The notes below the pieces were generated by a model, which was not told the DNA's origin, made no database searches, and saw only the letters and a list, made by a program, of their open reading frames with translations. A stretch of 64,000 bases of DNA from Salinibacter grassmerensis (lineage in GTDB: Bacteria; Bacteroidota; Rhodothermia; Rhodothermales; Salinibacteraceae): contig NZ_CAMTTF010000010.1 of assembly GCF_947077765.1 (NCBI RefSeq), positions 1 to 64,000 on the forward strand, in the 5' to 3' direction. Position 1 is the stretch's first letter. The number at the start of each line of letters is the position of its first letter. Shown in pieces: positions 7,513 to 15,291 of the stretch. Made by a program: the position numbers and the translations under genes.

Positions 7513-8694
7513 TTAGGCGGAGATCGTTGTGCGCGCCTCGAACTGCGGGCGCGTCGCGTTGGCAATGCGCACCAGCGCCAGCATCACCGGCACTTCCACG
7601 AGCACGCCCACCACGGCGGCCAGCGCTGCCCCCGAGGTGACGCCGAACATCGCTATTGCCGATGCCACGGCGAGCTCAAAGAAGTTACTGGCCCCAATCA
7701 TCGCGGCCGGGGCGGCCACGTCGTGCGGCACCCGCCAGCCGTAGGCCCAGCCGTAGGCGATGGCAAACACGAAGAAGGTCTGCACGACGAGCGGCACCGC
7801 AATCAGGGCGATGTGGAGCGGGTTCTGGAGGATCACCTCCCCCTGGAAGGAGAACAGGAGCACGAGCGTGAGCAGCAGGCCAATCATCGTCACCGGCCCG
7901 AGTCGCTCCAGGAAGACATCGTCGAACCACTCCTCTCCCTTTGCCCGAATGATCCAGCTGCGGGACAGCGCCCCCGCCGCCAGCGGAATCACGATGTAGA
8001 GCCCCACCGACAGGAGCAGCGTATCCCACGGCACAATCACGTCCGACAGGCCGAGCAAGAACGCCACAATCGGCGCAAAGGCCACCAGCATGATGAGATC
8101 GTTGATCGACACCTGCACGAGCGTGTACGCCGGGTCCCCGTCCGTGAGGTAGCTCCACACGAACACCATCGCCGTGCAGGGGGCCGCCCCCAGCAAAATC
8201 GCCCCGGCCACGTACTCGCTCGCCAGGCCCGGCTCGATGAGCGGGGCAAAGACGCCCTTCAGGAACAGCCACGCGAAGCCGAACATCGTGAACGGCTTGA
8301 TCAGCCAGTTCACCACGAGCGTCACGGTGAGGCCCTTCGGGTGGCGCCGCACGCCGAGAATGCTCTTGAAATCGACCTGCACCATCATCGGGTAGATCAT
8401 CGCCCAGATGAGGATGGCGATCGGCAGATTGACCTGCGCCACCTCCATCTCTCCCAGCACATTGGGCACAGCCGGAATCAGCTGGCCGATGGCCACGCCC
8501 GCGGCAATACAGAGGGCCACCCACAGGCTCAGGTAACGCTCGAAGAAGCCGAGGCCCTCCTGCGCCTTCTCGGCGGTGGCCTCCAAATCGTCGCCCGGGC
8601 CATTTTCGGAATGGCCGTTCTCGGGGTGTCCGTTGCTGGCGATCGAGGATGAAGAGGCAGAAGTCGGGTCGCCGGTCGTCGTCTGCTCGGACAT
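7513..8694 (-). CDS. acr3: ACR3-family arsenite efflux permease
   Basis: A 393-residue protein with ten membrane segments. The family-defining PCTAMVFVW motif places C173 in the conserved mid-membrane position essential in ACR3. A 45-residue polar, low-complexity N-terminal extension (SASSSSIASNGHPENGHSEN) precedes the first helix. ACR3 exports As(III) using the proton-motive force. In Salinibacter-like genomes it may pair with an ArsA ATPase, and arsA lies directly upstream on the same strand. The CC-motif gene follows 23 bp downstream. An antisense frame covering the same bases is a GC-rich shadow. Confidence 0.95.
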   Translation of the reverse strand: MSEQTTTGDPTSASSSSIASNGHPENGHSENGPGDDLEATAEKAQEGLGFFERYLSLWVALCIAAGVAIGQLIPAVPNVLGEMEVAQVNLPIAILIWAMIYPMMVQVDFKSILGVRRHPKGLTVTLVVNWLIKPFTMFGFAWLFLKGVFAPLIEPGLASEYVAGAILLGAAPCTAMVFVWSYLTDGDPAYTLVQVSINDLIMLVAFAPIVAFLLGLSDVIVPWDTLLLSVGLYIVIPLAAGALSRSWIIRAKGEEWFDDVFLERLGPVTMIGLLLTLVLLFSFQGEVILQNPLHIALIAVPLVVQTFFVFAIAYGWAYGWRVPHDVAAPAAMIGASNFFELAVASAIAMFGVTSGAALAAVVGVLVEVPVMLALVRIANATRPQFEARTTISA

Positions 8695-8742
8695 AGAGAG
8701 GGTATTTATTGAGGAGTGCTTCAGAATTCGGAAGGCTGGACG

Positions 8743-10542
8743 TTACACGTCGGCCAGCACCGGCTCGGCGGCACCGCGGGCCAGGGCCTGCAGGCGCTCG
8801 GGGCCGACCGGCTCCTCGGGCATCCAGGGCGCAAGAGCCGTGCGCTCGGCGTGCTGTTCTTGCACGAGCTCGATCTGCGATCCCTCGGCGTGGGCGCGCT
8901 CCACCAACAGCGGGTCCGACGGCCCGGCCGCCGCTAAGCTCTGGTTTACGACCCACGCGTAGGGCGCAATGCCGGCCCGCTCCAGGTCGTCCTGCAGCTG
9001 CTTTGCTTCGAGGACCGGCGTCGTCTCCGGCAGCGTCACCAGCAGCATCTTCGTGTAGTCGGGGTCCTGCAGTCGCATGAGCGGGGTGGTGATGCGGCCT
9101 GCCTCGATTTCGCTCGTGCGCATCACCTCGCGGTGGTAGGACCCGGTCGTGTCGAGAAGGAGGAGCGTGTGGCCCGTCGGCGCCGTGTCCATCACCACGA
9201 ACTGGCGCTGCGCCGTGCTAATCTCGCGAGCAAAAGCGCGGAAGACGGCCACCTCCTGGGTACAGGGCGAGCGCAGGTCTTCCTCCAAAAGCTCCCGCTC
9301 CTCGGGATCGAGGTCCTTGCCTTTCGTCTTGAGGACGCGCTCGCGGTACCGGCGCGTGGCCTCCTCGGGGTCGATGGCGCTTACCTCCAGGTTCGGGAGC
9401 GCGTCGCTGCCCACCGCGTCGGCGATGTGCGCGGCCGGGTCGGTGGTCGTGAGCAGCACCTCCTCGCCCCGCCGCGCTAGGTCGACGGCCACGGACGCGG
9501 CAATCGTCGTCTTGCCCACGCCCCCCTTCCCCATCACCATCACGAGCCCTTGCCCGTCGCCTGCGAAGCCGTCGACCAGCTCGTGGACGGTCGGCAGGTC
9601 GATGTCCGGAGCCTGTTCCGTGCCGTTCGTCCCCGTGTCGTTCGTCGCTGTCGCCGCCGGTTCATCGCTCAACAGCGCGCGGAGCGAATCGAGCCCCACG
9701 AGGTTATGGCCTTTCAGTGGCACCGTGTCGCGCGGAAGGTCCTTCAGCGTGTCCGGGATGCCCTCAAGGGCCTCCCCGGTGCGGCACTCCATGGCCGCGG
9801 CCAGGGGGTCGCCGGCATCCTGCGCGCGGAAAATGCCGTTTACGACGAGCCGCTGGTTCACGACGTCCAAGTCCCGCAGCTCGCGGCTCGACCGCGCGGC
9901 CTCCTTGAGGGCCGCCGCCTCCGGGCGGCTCACCAGCACGAGCGTCGTCCGGCCTGCGTCCTGCAAGGCCTCCACGGCGGCGGTGTAGCGCTCCTGCTGC
10001 GCCTCCAGCCCCGAGACGGGCCCAAGGCACGAGGCGCCGTCCGGATTCTCCTCGATGTAGTCGCTCCAGGCAGCAGGCAACTCCAACAGGCGCAACGTGT
10101 GGCCCGTGGGGGCCGTGTCGAAGACGACGTGATCGTAGGTCTCCCCCTCGTCCCCGGCCAGAAACTGAGTAAACTTGTCGAACGAGGCGATCTCGGTGGT
10201 GCAAGCGCCGGAGAGCTGCTCCTCGACCTGCTCGACCGTTTCGTCCGGCAAAACGCCCACCATCGGCTCGATCACGCGCTCGCGGTACTCGTCCGCCGCG
10301 GCCTCCGGATCGATGTTAACGGCCGAGAGGTTCGGCACCGAGTCGACGGAGCCGGCGGTATCGCCGACGGGCGCGCCCAAGACCTCTTTGAGGTTGGAGG
10401 CCGGATCGGTGCTTACCAGGAGCACCTCGCGCCCCTCGTCGGCCAGGCGAACGGCCGAGGCACAGGCGAGCGACGTCTTGCCCACCCCGCCCTTGCCGGT
10501 AAAGAAGAGGTAGCGCGGGGGAGCGTCGAGAAACGACAGCAT
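8743..10542 (-). CDS. arsA: ArsA arsenite-stimulated ATPase (duplicated)
   Basis: 599 residues from the ATG at 10540-10542, next to the first P-loop; an upstream ATG at 10704 would add 54 residues overlapping the previous gene. Two homologous halves each have a deviant Walker A, GKGGVGKT at 16-23 and 338-345, and a DTAPTGHTL signature. Three cysteines that form the allosteric As(III) site in E. coli ArsA are conserved: C114 (SGACTTEIA), C172 (ASCLGPV) and C427 (SPCTQEVA). The linker around 295-315 is polar and low-complexity. ArsA energises the efflux permease and receives As(III) from ArsD; here the ArsD domain is fused to the gene immediately upstream. Confidence 0.95.
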   Translation of the reverse strand: MLSFLDAPPRYLFFTGKGGVGKTSLACASAVRLADEGREVLLVSTDPASNLKEVLGAPVGDTAGSVDSVPNLSAVNIDPEAAADEYRERVIEPMVGVLPDETVEQVEEQLSGACTTEIASFDKFTQFLAGDEGETYDHVVFDTAPTGHTLRLLELPAAWSDYIEENPDGASCLGPVSGLEAQQERYTAAVEALQDAGRTTLVLVSRPEAAALKEAARSSRELRDLDVVNQRLVVNGIFRAQDAGDPLAAAMECRTGEALEGIPDTLKDLPRDTVPLKGHNLVGLDSLRALLSDEPAATATNDTGTNGTEQAPDIDLPTVHELVDGFAGDGQGLVMVMGKGGVGKTTIAASVAVDLARRGEEVLLTTTDPAAHIADAVGSDALPNLEVSAIDPEEATRRYRERVLKTKGKDLDPEERELLEEDLRSPCTQEVAVFRAFAREISTAQRQFVVMDTAPTGHTLLLLDTTGSYHREVMRTSEIEAGRITTPLMRLQDPDYTKMLLVTLPETTPVLEAKQLQDDLERAGIAPYAWVVNQSLAAAGPSDPLLVERAHAEGSQIELVQEQHAERTALAPWMPEEPVGPERLQALARGAAEPVLADV

Positions 10543-10579
10543 GGGGGCAGTCGGGCTGTGGGCAGAAAAAGGAAGGGAT

Positions 10580-11788
10580 TTACGCGGGCTCAAGGCCGGC
10601 CATCCGGACGAATTCGTCGCGCGAGGGGTACGTCCAGCGGGATTGGATCTCCCCGCCGACCAGCACGATGGGGAGCACGTCCTGTCCCTCACGCTGGAGG
10701 GCATCGTATACGACCGGCGTGTCGGTGAACCTCTCCGGATGGGAAGCCGGGTTATAGCGCTCGACGATAACGCCCTGCCGCTCCAGCCAGCGCAGTGCGC
10801 CGTTCACGGCGACGAGCGTGTCGTCGGGGTCGGGGCCACAAACGCCGGTCGAGCAGCACATCGGGGAATCGAAGACTTCGACTTTCGGAGTCGGCGCGGC
10901 GGACTCGGGACAAGAGGAGATCGGCTCGCTCTCGACTGACTCGTTCTCGACCGACGCAAAGTCTACCGGCCGGCGGCCCCGCACCGTGACGCTCCAGATC
11001 CCCCCCTCCTCCAGCGCCGCCCGGTCCGCGTCAGTCAGCGTATCGGGAAGCGCCTCCTCCGGCAGGTCGATGCGGCGACGGGACAGGACCTCGACCTCCT
11101 CGAATCCTACTGCGCCCAGCAGGTCCAGGTATTCGGACTCCTCGATTGCCCCCGCCACACAGCCCGCGTAGAGCTCGGCGGAGCGTCGGACCTCATCCGG
11201 GAGCGGGCCGCCCGCGACAACGTCCGACACGCAGAAATGCCCGCTGGGACGGAGGACCTTCTGCATCTCAGCAAAGGCCTGCACCTTATCGGGCACGAGG
11301 TTGAGCACGCAGTTCGAGAGGACGACGTCGGCCGTCTCATCGGTCAGCGGCAGATCCTCGATGTCTCCCTCCAGGAACTCGACGTTCTCTACACCCAGTT
11401 TTTGGGCATTCGTCCGGGCCTTTTCCACCATCTCGGGCGCGAAGTCGACCCCAATGACGCGACCGGTCTCCCCGACGACGCGCCGGGCGACGAAGGCGTC
11501 GAGCCCGGCCCCCGAGCCCAGATCGACCACCGTTTGCCCCGGCTCAAGCCCGGCGTAATCGGTCGGCACCCCGCAGCCGAGCTTCAGGTCCGCATCGGCT
11601 ACGTAGCCCTCAACCGTGTCGTAGGCCTCGCCGATCATGTTGACGGCAGCCTCTTCTTCGGCATCGTCGCAACACGATCCGGCGTCGGTCTCGCAACATC
11701 CCTCTTCCTCCTCCCGGGCAATGGCGGCGTACTTGGCCCGGACCGCCTCGCGAACCTCTCGGGCAGAAGAATCGAACGTGTCGGACAT
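10580..11788 (-). CDS. ArsM arsenite methyltransferase fused to ArsD metallochaperone
   Basis: 402 residues from the ATG at 11786-11788; starting at 11872 would translate across a probable operator. Residues 1-275 are an ArsM-type SAM methyltransferase: VDLGSGAGLDAF (motif I) and the three As(III)-binding cysteines C72 (LGCGVPT), C160 (SNCVLNL) and C210 (YAGCVAGA). A further CC...CC cluster lies at 31-40. After a polar linker, residues 301-402 are ArsD-like, with MCCSTGVCG giving C311, C312 and C317, the As(III) triad of ArsD. The frame is continuous. Neighbours are arsC upstream and arsA 37 bp downstream. The fusion may couple detection, methylation and delivery of As(III) to ArsA; that coupling is inference. 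Confidence 0.9.
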   Translation of the reverse strand: MSDTFDSSAREVREAVRAKYAAIAREEEEGCCETDAGSCCDDAEEEAAVNMIGEAYDTVEGYVADADLKLGCGVPTDYAGLEPGQTVVDLGSGAGLDAFVARRVVGETGRVIGVDFAPEMVEKARTNAQKLGVENVEFLEGDIEDLPLTDETADVVLSNCVLNLVPDKVQAFAEMQKVLRPSGHFCVSDVVAGGPLPDEVRRSAELYAGCVAGAIEESEYLDLLGAVGFEEVEVLSRRRIDLPEEALPDTLTDADRAALEEGGIWSVTVRGRRPVDFASVENESVESEPISSCPESAAPTPKVEVFDSPMCCSTGVCGPDPDDTLVAVNGALRWLERQGVIVERYNPASHPERFTDTPVVYDALQREGQDVLPIVLVGGEIQSRWTYPSRDEFVRMAGLEPA

Positions 11789-11807
11789 GGGATCAAAAGG
11801 GCTTATT

Positions 11808-11835
11808 CGTTTATCGTCGATGTTCGATACATCGA
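11808..11835. promoter_or_regulatory. Candidate ArsR2 operator upstream of arsM-arsD
   Basis: TCGATGT (11817-11823) and ACATCGA (11829-11835) form an inverted repeat, preceded by CGTTTATCGTCGAT, which is identical to half of the orphan palindrome at 6205-6235. It lies 20 bp upstream of the chosen start, which supports that start and suggests an internal promoter between arsC and arsM-arsD. Confidence 0.5.
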
Positions 11836-11915
11836 CCTCCGACCTGCGTTTCCGAACAATCCGTTCCTCCACCTCCCTTCACCGCAAATATACGATAAAA
11901 GAACAGGCTCGCTTC

Positions 11916-12347
11916 CTATTCGGCTTCTGTCGACTCCGAGGCAAACGCCTCGTCGATCCAGGCCGCGAGCTCGTCCCGCACCCGCCGGAAGACGGCCCGC
12001 CGTTCCTCTTCCGTTCCCTCGGCCGCAGAGGGGTCCTCGAACGACCGGTGCAGGTTCTCCTTCTCGGCCGGCAGGTACGGACAGGCCTCCCGTGCGGCGT
12101 CACAGACGGTCACCACCACGTCGAAGGTCCGATCGCCCAGGTCCTCGATCGTCTTGGACGTGTGGCCGGCCAGATCGACGCCGATCTCCTCCATTACGTC
12201 AAGGGCCAGTGGGCGGACGTGCGTTCGTTCGGTGCCAGCGCTGTGGGCGTCGTACCGGTCGCTGTAGCGGTCACGCAAAAGGCCTTCGGCCATCTGAGAG
12301 CGCGCTGAGTTGTGGGTGCAGACGAAGAGAACGGAGGTCTTTTTCAT
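11916..12347 (-). CDS. arsC: ArsC, thioredoxin-coupled arsenate reductase
   Basis: 143 residues of the low-molecular-weight phosphatase fold. The P-loop is CTHNSARS (C10 to S17), and a second pair, C82 and C89, lies in VTVCDAAREACPYLPA. This spacing of 10/82/89 matches the three redox cysteines of the well-studied Staphylococcus aureus enzyme, so electrons should come from thioredoxin. It reduces As(V) to As(III), feeding ArsM, ArsA and Acr3 downstream. It follows arsR2 on the same strand with a 16-bp tandem array in the 78-bp gap. No purine-rich ribosome-binding site is obvious just upstream. Confidence 0.95.
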   Translation of the reverse strand: MKKTSVLFVCTHNSARSQMAEGLLRDRYSDRYDAHSAGTERTHVRPLALDVMEEIGVDLAGHTSKTIEDLGDRTFDVVVTVCDAAREACPYLPAEKENLHRSFEDPSAAEGTEEERRAVFRRVRDELAAWIDEAFASESTEAE

Positions 12348-12362
12348 AACGAGCGGAGGAAC

Positions 12363-12435
12363 TAGCAGGAGGAGAAATTAGCAGGAGGAGAAATTAGCAG
12401 GAGAAGAAATTAGCAGGAGAAGAAATTAGCAGGAG
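12363..12435. repeat. 16-bp tandem array between arsR2 and arsC
   Basis: Four full units and a partial one share TAGCAGGAGRAGAAAT, with G-type units followed by A-type units. The rightmost copy includes the arsR2 stop codon. Read on the minus strand, each unit begins with the last arsR2 codons and a TAA, so the array appears to be a repeated copy of the gene's 3' end. Confidence 0.9.
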
Positions 12436-12758
12436 ATGGAATCGGCGGCCGTCGAGAGGCCGTCGAAGAACGTATCGAACTGATCACGCAGTGCCGCGAT
12501 GGGCTCCGGATCGAGGCAGTAGCAAACGCTTGGGCCGTCGACGGTGCCCTGGATAAGCCCCGCCTCTTTTAGCACCTTCAGGTGGCGGGACACGGTGGAT
12601 TGGGCAAGCGGCAGGTCTTCGACGATTTCCCCGCAGATGCACTCGGACCGTTCGGCCAGCACGCGCAGAATAGCCAGCCGGGCCGGATGGGAGAGCGCCT
12701 TGGCCTGCTCGGCTATCTCGGTTGTCTCGGCGTCGAACTGGTCAGCTTTCGTTTGCAT
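12426..12758 (-). CDS. arsR: ArsR-family repressor 2
   Basis: A 110-residue winged-helix protein. SECICGEIVEDLPLAQSTVS then RHLKVLKEAGLIQG gives the CxC sensing segment at the start of the DNA-binding region and a canonical recognition helix. The C-terminus ends DSISC, adding another cysteine. It heads the ars cluster arsR-arsC-arsM/D-arsA-acr3 and should repress it until As(III) binds. It differs clearly from repressor 1 at 5704-6063, fitting the two operator classes seen. TCG/CGA-rich candidate sites lie upstream (12776-12797) and before arsM-arsD. Confidence 0.92.
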   Translation of the reverse strand: MQTKADQFDAETTEIAEQAKALSHPARLAILRVLAERSECICGEIVEDLPLAQSTVSRHLKVLKEAGLIQGTVDGPSVCYCLDPEPIAALRDQFDTFFDGLSTAADSISC

Positions 12759-12775
12759 ATCGCAAGCGTCGATGA

Positions 12776-12797
12776 TTTATAATCGTCGATATTCGAT
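12776..12797. promoter_or_regulatory. Candidate ArsR2 operator at the ars operon head
   Basis: The segment contains ATCGTCGATATTCGAT, sharing ATCGTCGAT with the sites at 6205-6235 and 11808-11835, and lies about 20 bp upstream of the arsR2 start. Symmetry here is weaker than at the orphan palindrome. Confidence 0.4.
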
Positions 12798-12944
12798 GGG
12801 GTAAGACGGAAGGAGTTCCATCCACAGGCTGAGTTGTTCCTGCCACCCGTTTCGCGGCCATCAGCGGGTTGGTCACTCTACGCCCTAAGTTGACTCCTGG
12901 ACTGCTGATTCCTGGACTGCCCCACGAGTCGTGAGATGGTACTA

Positions 12945-13003
12945 CCCATCTTCCCCACCGGTGGGGGTGAGGAAGATGGGTCAGACCGCTCCGAGAGGTC
13001 TGA
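12945..13003. repeat. Two adjacent perfect hairpins
   Basis: CCCATCTTCC (12945-12954) pairs with GGAAGATGGG (12971-12980), followed at once by TCAGACC (12981-12987) pairing with GGTCTGA (12997-13003). No T-tract follows, so a standard terminator is unlikely. The 31-bp dispersed repeat starts 7 bp later. Confidence 0.75.
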
Positions 13004-13009
13004 CTGCCC

Positions 13010-13040
13010 GGCAAACCGTTCGTTTTTGTTCGTTTACTAC
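13010..13040. repeat. 31-bp dispersed repeat, copy 2
   Basis: Matches 2762-2792 at 29 of 31 positions. Here it stands next to a double hairpin and upstream of a decayed TrkA-C fragment, suggesting an old insertion scar. Confidence 0.7.
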
Positions 13041-13118
13041 GGAAAGGCCGAGTATCACGCATTTCCGTCTGAAGCCCAGTTTTCCCCAACGCTGATGCGG
13101 TACCGGGTTGCCTGATGG

Positions 13119-13405
13119 GGCGTGGAGACCGTAGGCAGCGCCGTCCTGAATGTACACCTCGACGCTACAGCGCCGACGGTCAACCGCCGCCTGGCTGATC
13201 TACTTCCCCCAACGACATCGTCGTGGCGGCTCTCTACCGCGACGCTGCCCTCATCGTCCCTCGCGGAAGCGTCATCTTCAATGCAGGTGACCACGTGTAT
13301 CTCATGAGCGAGGACACAGACAAAAGCCCCCTCCCATCGGTTTTTGTCCCGGATCCGGACGTCGAAGCAGGACGAAGTGCCTCTGCATCTGACGGATCCG
13401 CCTGA
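13119..13405 (+). pseudogene. TrkA-C (RCK_C) domain fragment of a cation antiporter
   Basis: One frame gives NVHLDATAPTVNRRLADL. After a one-base slip near 13205 another gives NDIVVAALYRDAALIVPRGS, then VIFNAGDHVYLMSEDTDKS. Together these form a TrkA_C domain, which normally ends potassium/proton antiporters and binds nucleotides. The membrane part is missing and the frame is broken, so this is debris. It fills much of the 12759-13448 gap. Confidence 0.6.
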
Positions 13406-13448
13406 GGTGGAGGCGTTCTTTCCCCCTTGAGCCGGAAAGGGCCCGAGA

Positions 13449-13979
13449 TTAGGGCGCATTGGAAGGAGCAGGCGGGCGGTCGAATGCCATTCGTTCGTCG
13501 GGCACGGCGGGACCGGTCACGACGATGCTGTCGTCGTAGACCATGACGTTGGTACGAGAGCTGGCCAGGGCTGAAGACATGTCCGGCTTCATCGTAATCG
13601 GCACCTCCAGCGTTCGCTTGTCTTCTCCCTCCGGATAGATGCGAAGCGTGCGCGTTTCTCCAACGGGGTGCTCCTTAAAGGCCCTCGTCGTCCCGCCGCC
13701 GTTTAAGGCACCTGGGGCCCAGTTCTCACCGCCAGGTGGTGCGACCAAGAAATTGTCGGTGAGGGGACGATTCTCGGTTTCATCCTCGATTCCAATGTTG
13801 AGGAGAATGGTGCGATCGGTGTTTGCCTCGGTGGTCTGGTCGGTTCCCGCTTCCGACGTCTCATCGGGTTCCGTACCGCAGCCGAGCGGCGCGAGTGAGA
13901 ACGCCGCGAGGACGAGGAAGAGGGCGGCGGGAACGGCGAGCGAGTGCAGGATGGAATGCTGCGTTTTGGCTTCAGTCAT
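13449..13979 (-). CDS. Hypothetical lipoprotein
   Basis: A 176-residue protein with an N-terminal hydrophobic segment and lipobox LAPLGC, followed by an acidic Thr/Glu-rich spacer (EPDETSEAGTDQTTEANTD). The rest has beta-like segments (TRTLRIYPEGEDKRTLEVPI; NVMVYDDSIVVTG). I do not recognise the family. It starts 50 bp downstream of the DUF3124 lipoprotein on the same strand, so the two may be co-transcribed and act together at the cell envelope. Confidence 0.75.
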   Translation of the reverse strand: MTEAKTQHSILHSLAVPAALFLVLAAFSLAPLGCGTEPDETSEAGTDQTTEANTDRTILLNIGIEDETENRPLTDNFLVAPPGGENWAPGALNGGGTTRAFKEHPVGETRTLRIYPEGEDKRTLEVPITMKPDMSSALASSRTNVMVYDDSIVVTGPAVPDERMAFDRPPAPSNAP

Positions 13980-14029
13980 CGGCGGCGAAATGGACGGTAG
14001 GAAAGCGAGGCGAAGAGGATCGGTGAGGG

Positions 14030-14644
14030 CTACGGGCGCGCAGTGGACTGTTGTCCGGCTGTGTCCGTGGAGACGCGTTCCTCACGGAGGACACGGGCGG
14101 GGGACCGAAACGAGATGCCCTGCGTGTTGGCGCCGGTGATCATGACCGTTTCCACGACCGGAGGTGAAACCGGTTGCTCTGCATGCCACTGCATGATGAA
14201 GTTTGCCCCTACGCCGCCTCGAATGTCGTCCATGTCCACCACGACGTACGTGGAGGCCAATGGCCCGAGGGTGCGGGCCGTGTCCACGTAGCTGCGTACA
14301 TGCTCCCCTTGGCTGTCGTAGTAGTCGATGGTTGAGAGCGTAATGGGGACGTCCCGACTCGTATTGCGGATACTCAAGGTAGTGGCCAGGTTCAGCGAGC
14401 GCCGGGCGTTTCGGATGTAGATGTGGGAGTACGAGGGGACGTACAGCGTCTGGCTCCGAACACGCTTTGTGGGGGCACCCCGGTCTGTCGGCGCGGAGGG
14501 AGCCACCGATAGGCTATCGAGGTGAGAAGAAGGCGGATCAGCGTTCGAGTCGGGACCGCTGGACGGCCCGCACGCGCTAAGCGTACCAGCCAGAAGAACA
14601 GCCAAGGAGAGGACCAGTCGGCACCTCAAGAGCGAAGAGCACAT
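14030..14644 (-). CDS. DUF3124 lipoprotein
   Basis: A 204-residue protein with signal peptide and lipobox (LAGTLSAC). The region YVPSYSHIYIRNARRSLNLA, followed by TTLSIRNTSRD, YYDSQGEHVRSY, and GGVGANFIMQWHA matches DUF3124, a beta-sandwich family of unknown function common in marine and photosynthetic bacteria. The spacer after the lipid site is long and Ser/Pro-rich (residues 27-55). It is the first of two lipoprotein genes on the minus strand. Confidence 0.85.
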   Translation of the reverse strand: MCSSLLRCRLVLSLAVLLAGTLSACGPSSGPDSNADPPSSHLDSLSVAPSAPTDRGAPTKRVRSQTLYVPSYSHIYIRNARRSLNLATTLSIRNTSRDVPITLSTIDYYDSQGEHVRSYVDTARTLGPLASTYVVVDMDDIRGGVGANFIMQWHAEQPVSPPVVETVMITGANTQGISFRSPARVLREERVSTDTAGQQSTARP

Positions 14645-15291
14645 GGTAACGAACTGAGATTCTGTAAGCCGGAGCAGGCGGGGCCAGTCCGTCGCCGACC
14701 AGAACGTCTCCGTAGCCCTCGTGGGTTCGTTCGCCGAAAAACTTCTCGCTGTGGGATTGGAGTGGTGTCTTTATCTCACGCCATCGCGAAATTAACGCAC
14801 GGTGACGTGAGGATAGAAATATTGCAGGCCGTCCCGAAATGGTCACCGATGGTGAAGACTAACCTCCCAGTGGCCCGGTCCTGAGGAGTATCTCTGGACG
14901 CCTCTGATCAAGGTGATCGTGCTCCCATCGTTCCTTCAGCGGCTTCGATGGCTTCGTCTACGCAGGGCATGGCGATAACGAGCCCACTTCTCAAACCCCA
15001 CGCGATTAGCCAATTCTAGCTGCTTCAGAAACGGTGGTTTTTGGAATTGTCTCAAAGTAAGCCTGCCCGCAGCACTAGACCCGCAAGGCCAGCTGCAGGC
15101 TGGGGTCTCGGTCAGGTCCGGCGGCTCCCCCGTGGTGATGGAGAGAATACACCTCAGGCCCAGGAGGAACCTCCACAGCGGACAAGTACTGCGTAGACCT
15201 CGGTAGTCACTCGGACCTCGGCATCTGGATGGAACCACAGAGCTACTCTGGCCGCCCCATCAGCCGGGTGACCCACACAGATTGAGAAGAG
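14645..15291. other. Gap with possible insertion-element debris
   Basis: About 650 bp without a supportable gene. A 16-base string GAAACGGTGGTTTTTG near 15029 recurs near 19987, where other recombination debris lies. No terminator or full repeat was recognised. Confidence 0.4.

Noticed and set aside
7507-8652. Long forward frame opposite acr3 (His/Arg-rich)
   Set aside because: Antisense shadow of a clear transporter gene in GC-rich DNA; composition is not protein-like.
9550-10728. Long forward frame opposite arsA
   Set aside because: Antisense shadow; arsA motifs on the minus strand are unambiguous.
11237-12349. Forward frame opposite arsM-arsD and arsC
   Set aside because: Covers two well-identified genes and a regulatory gap; no domain recognised.
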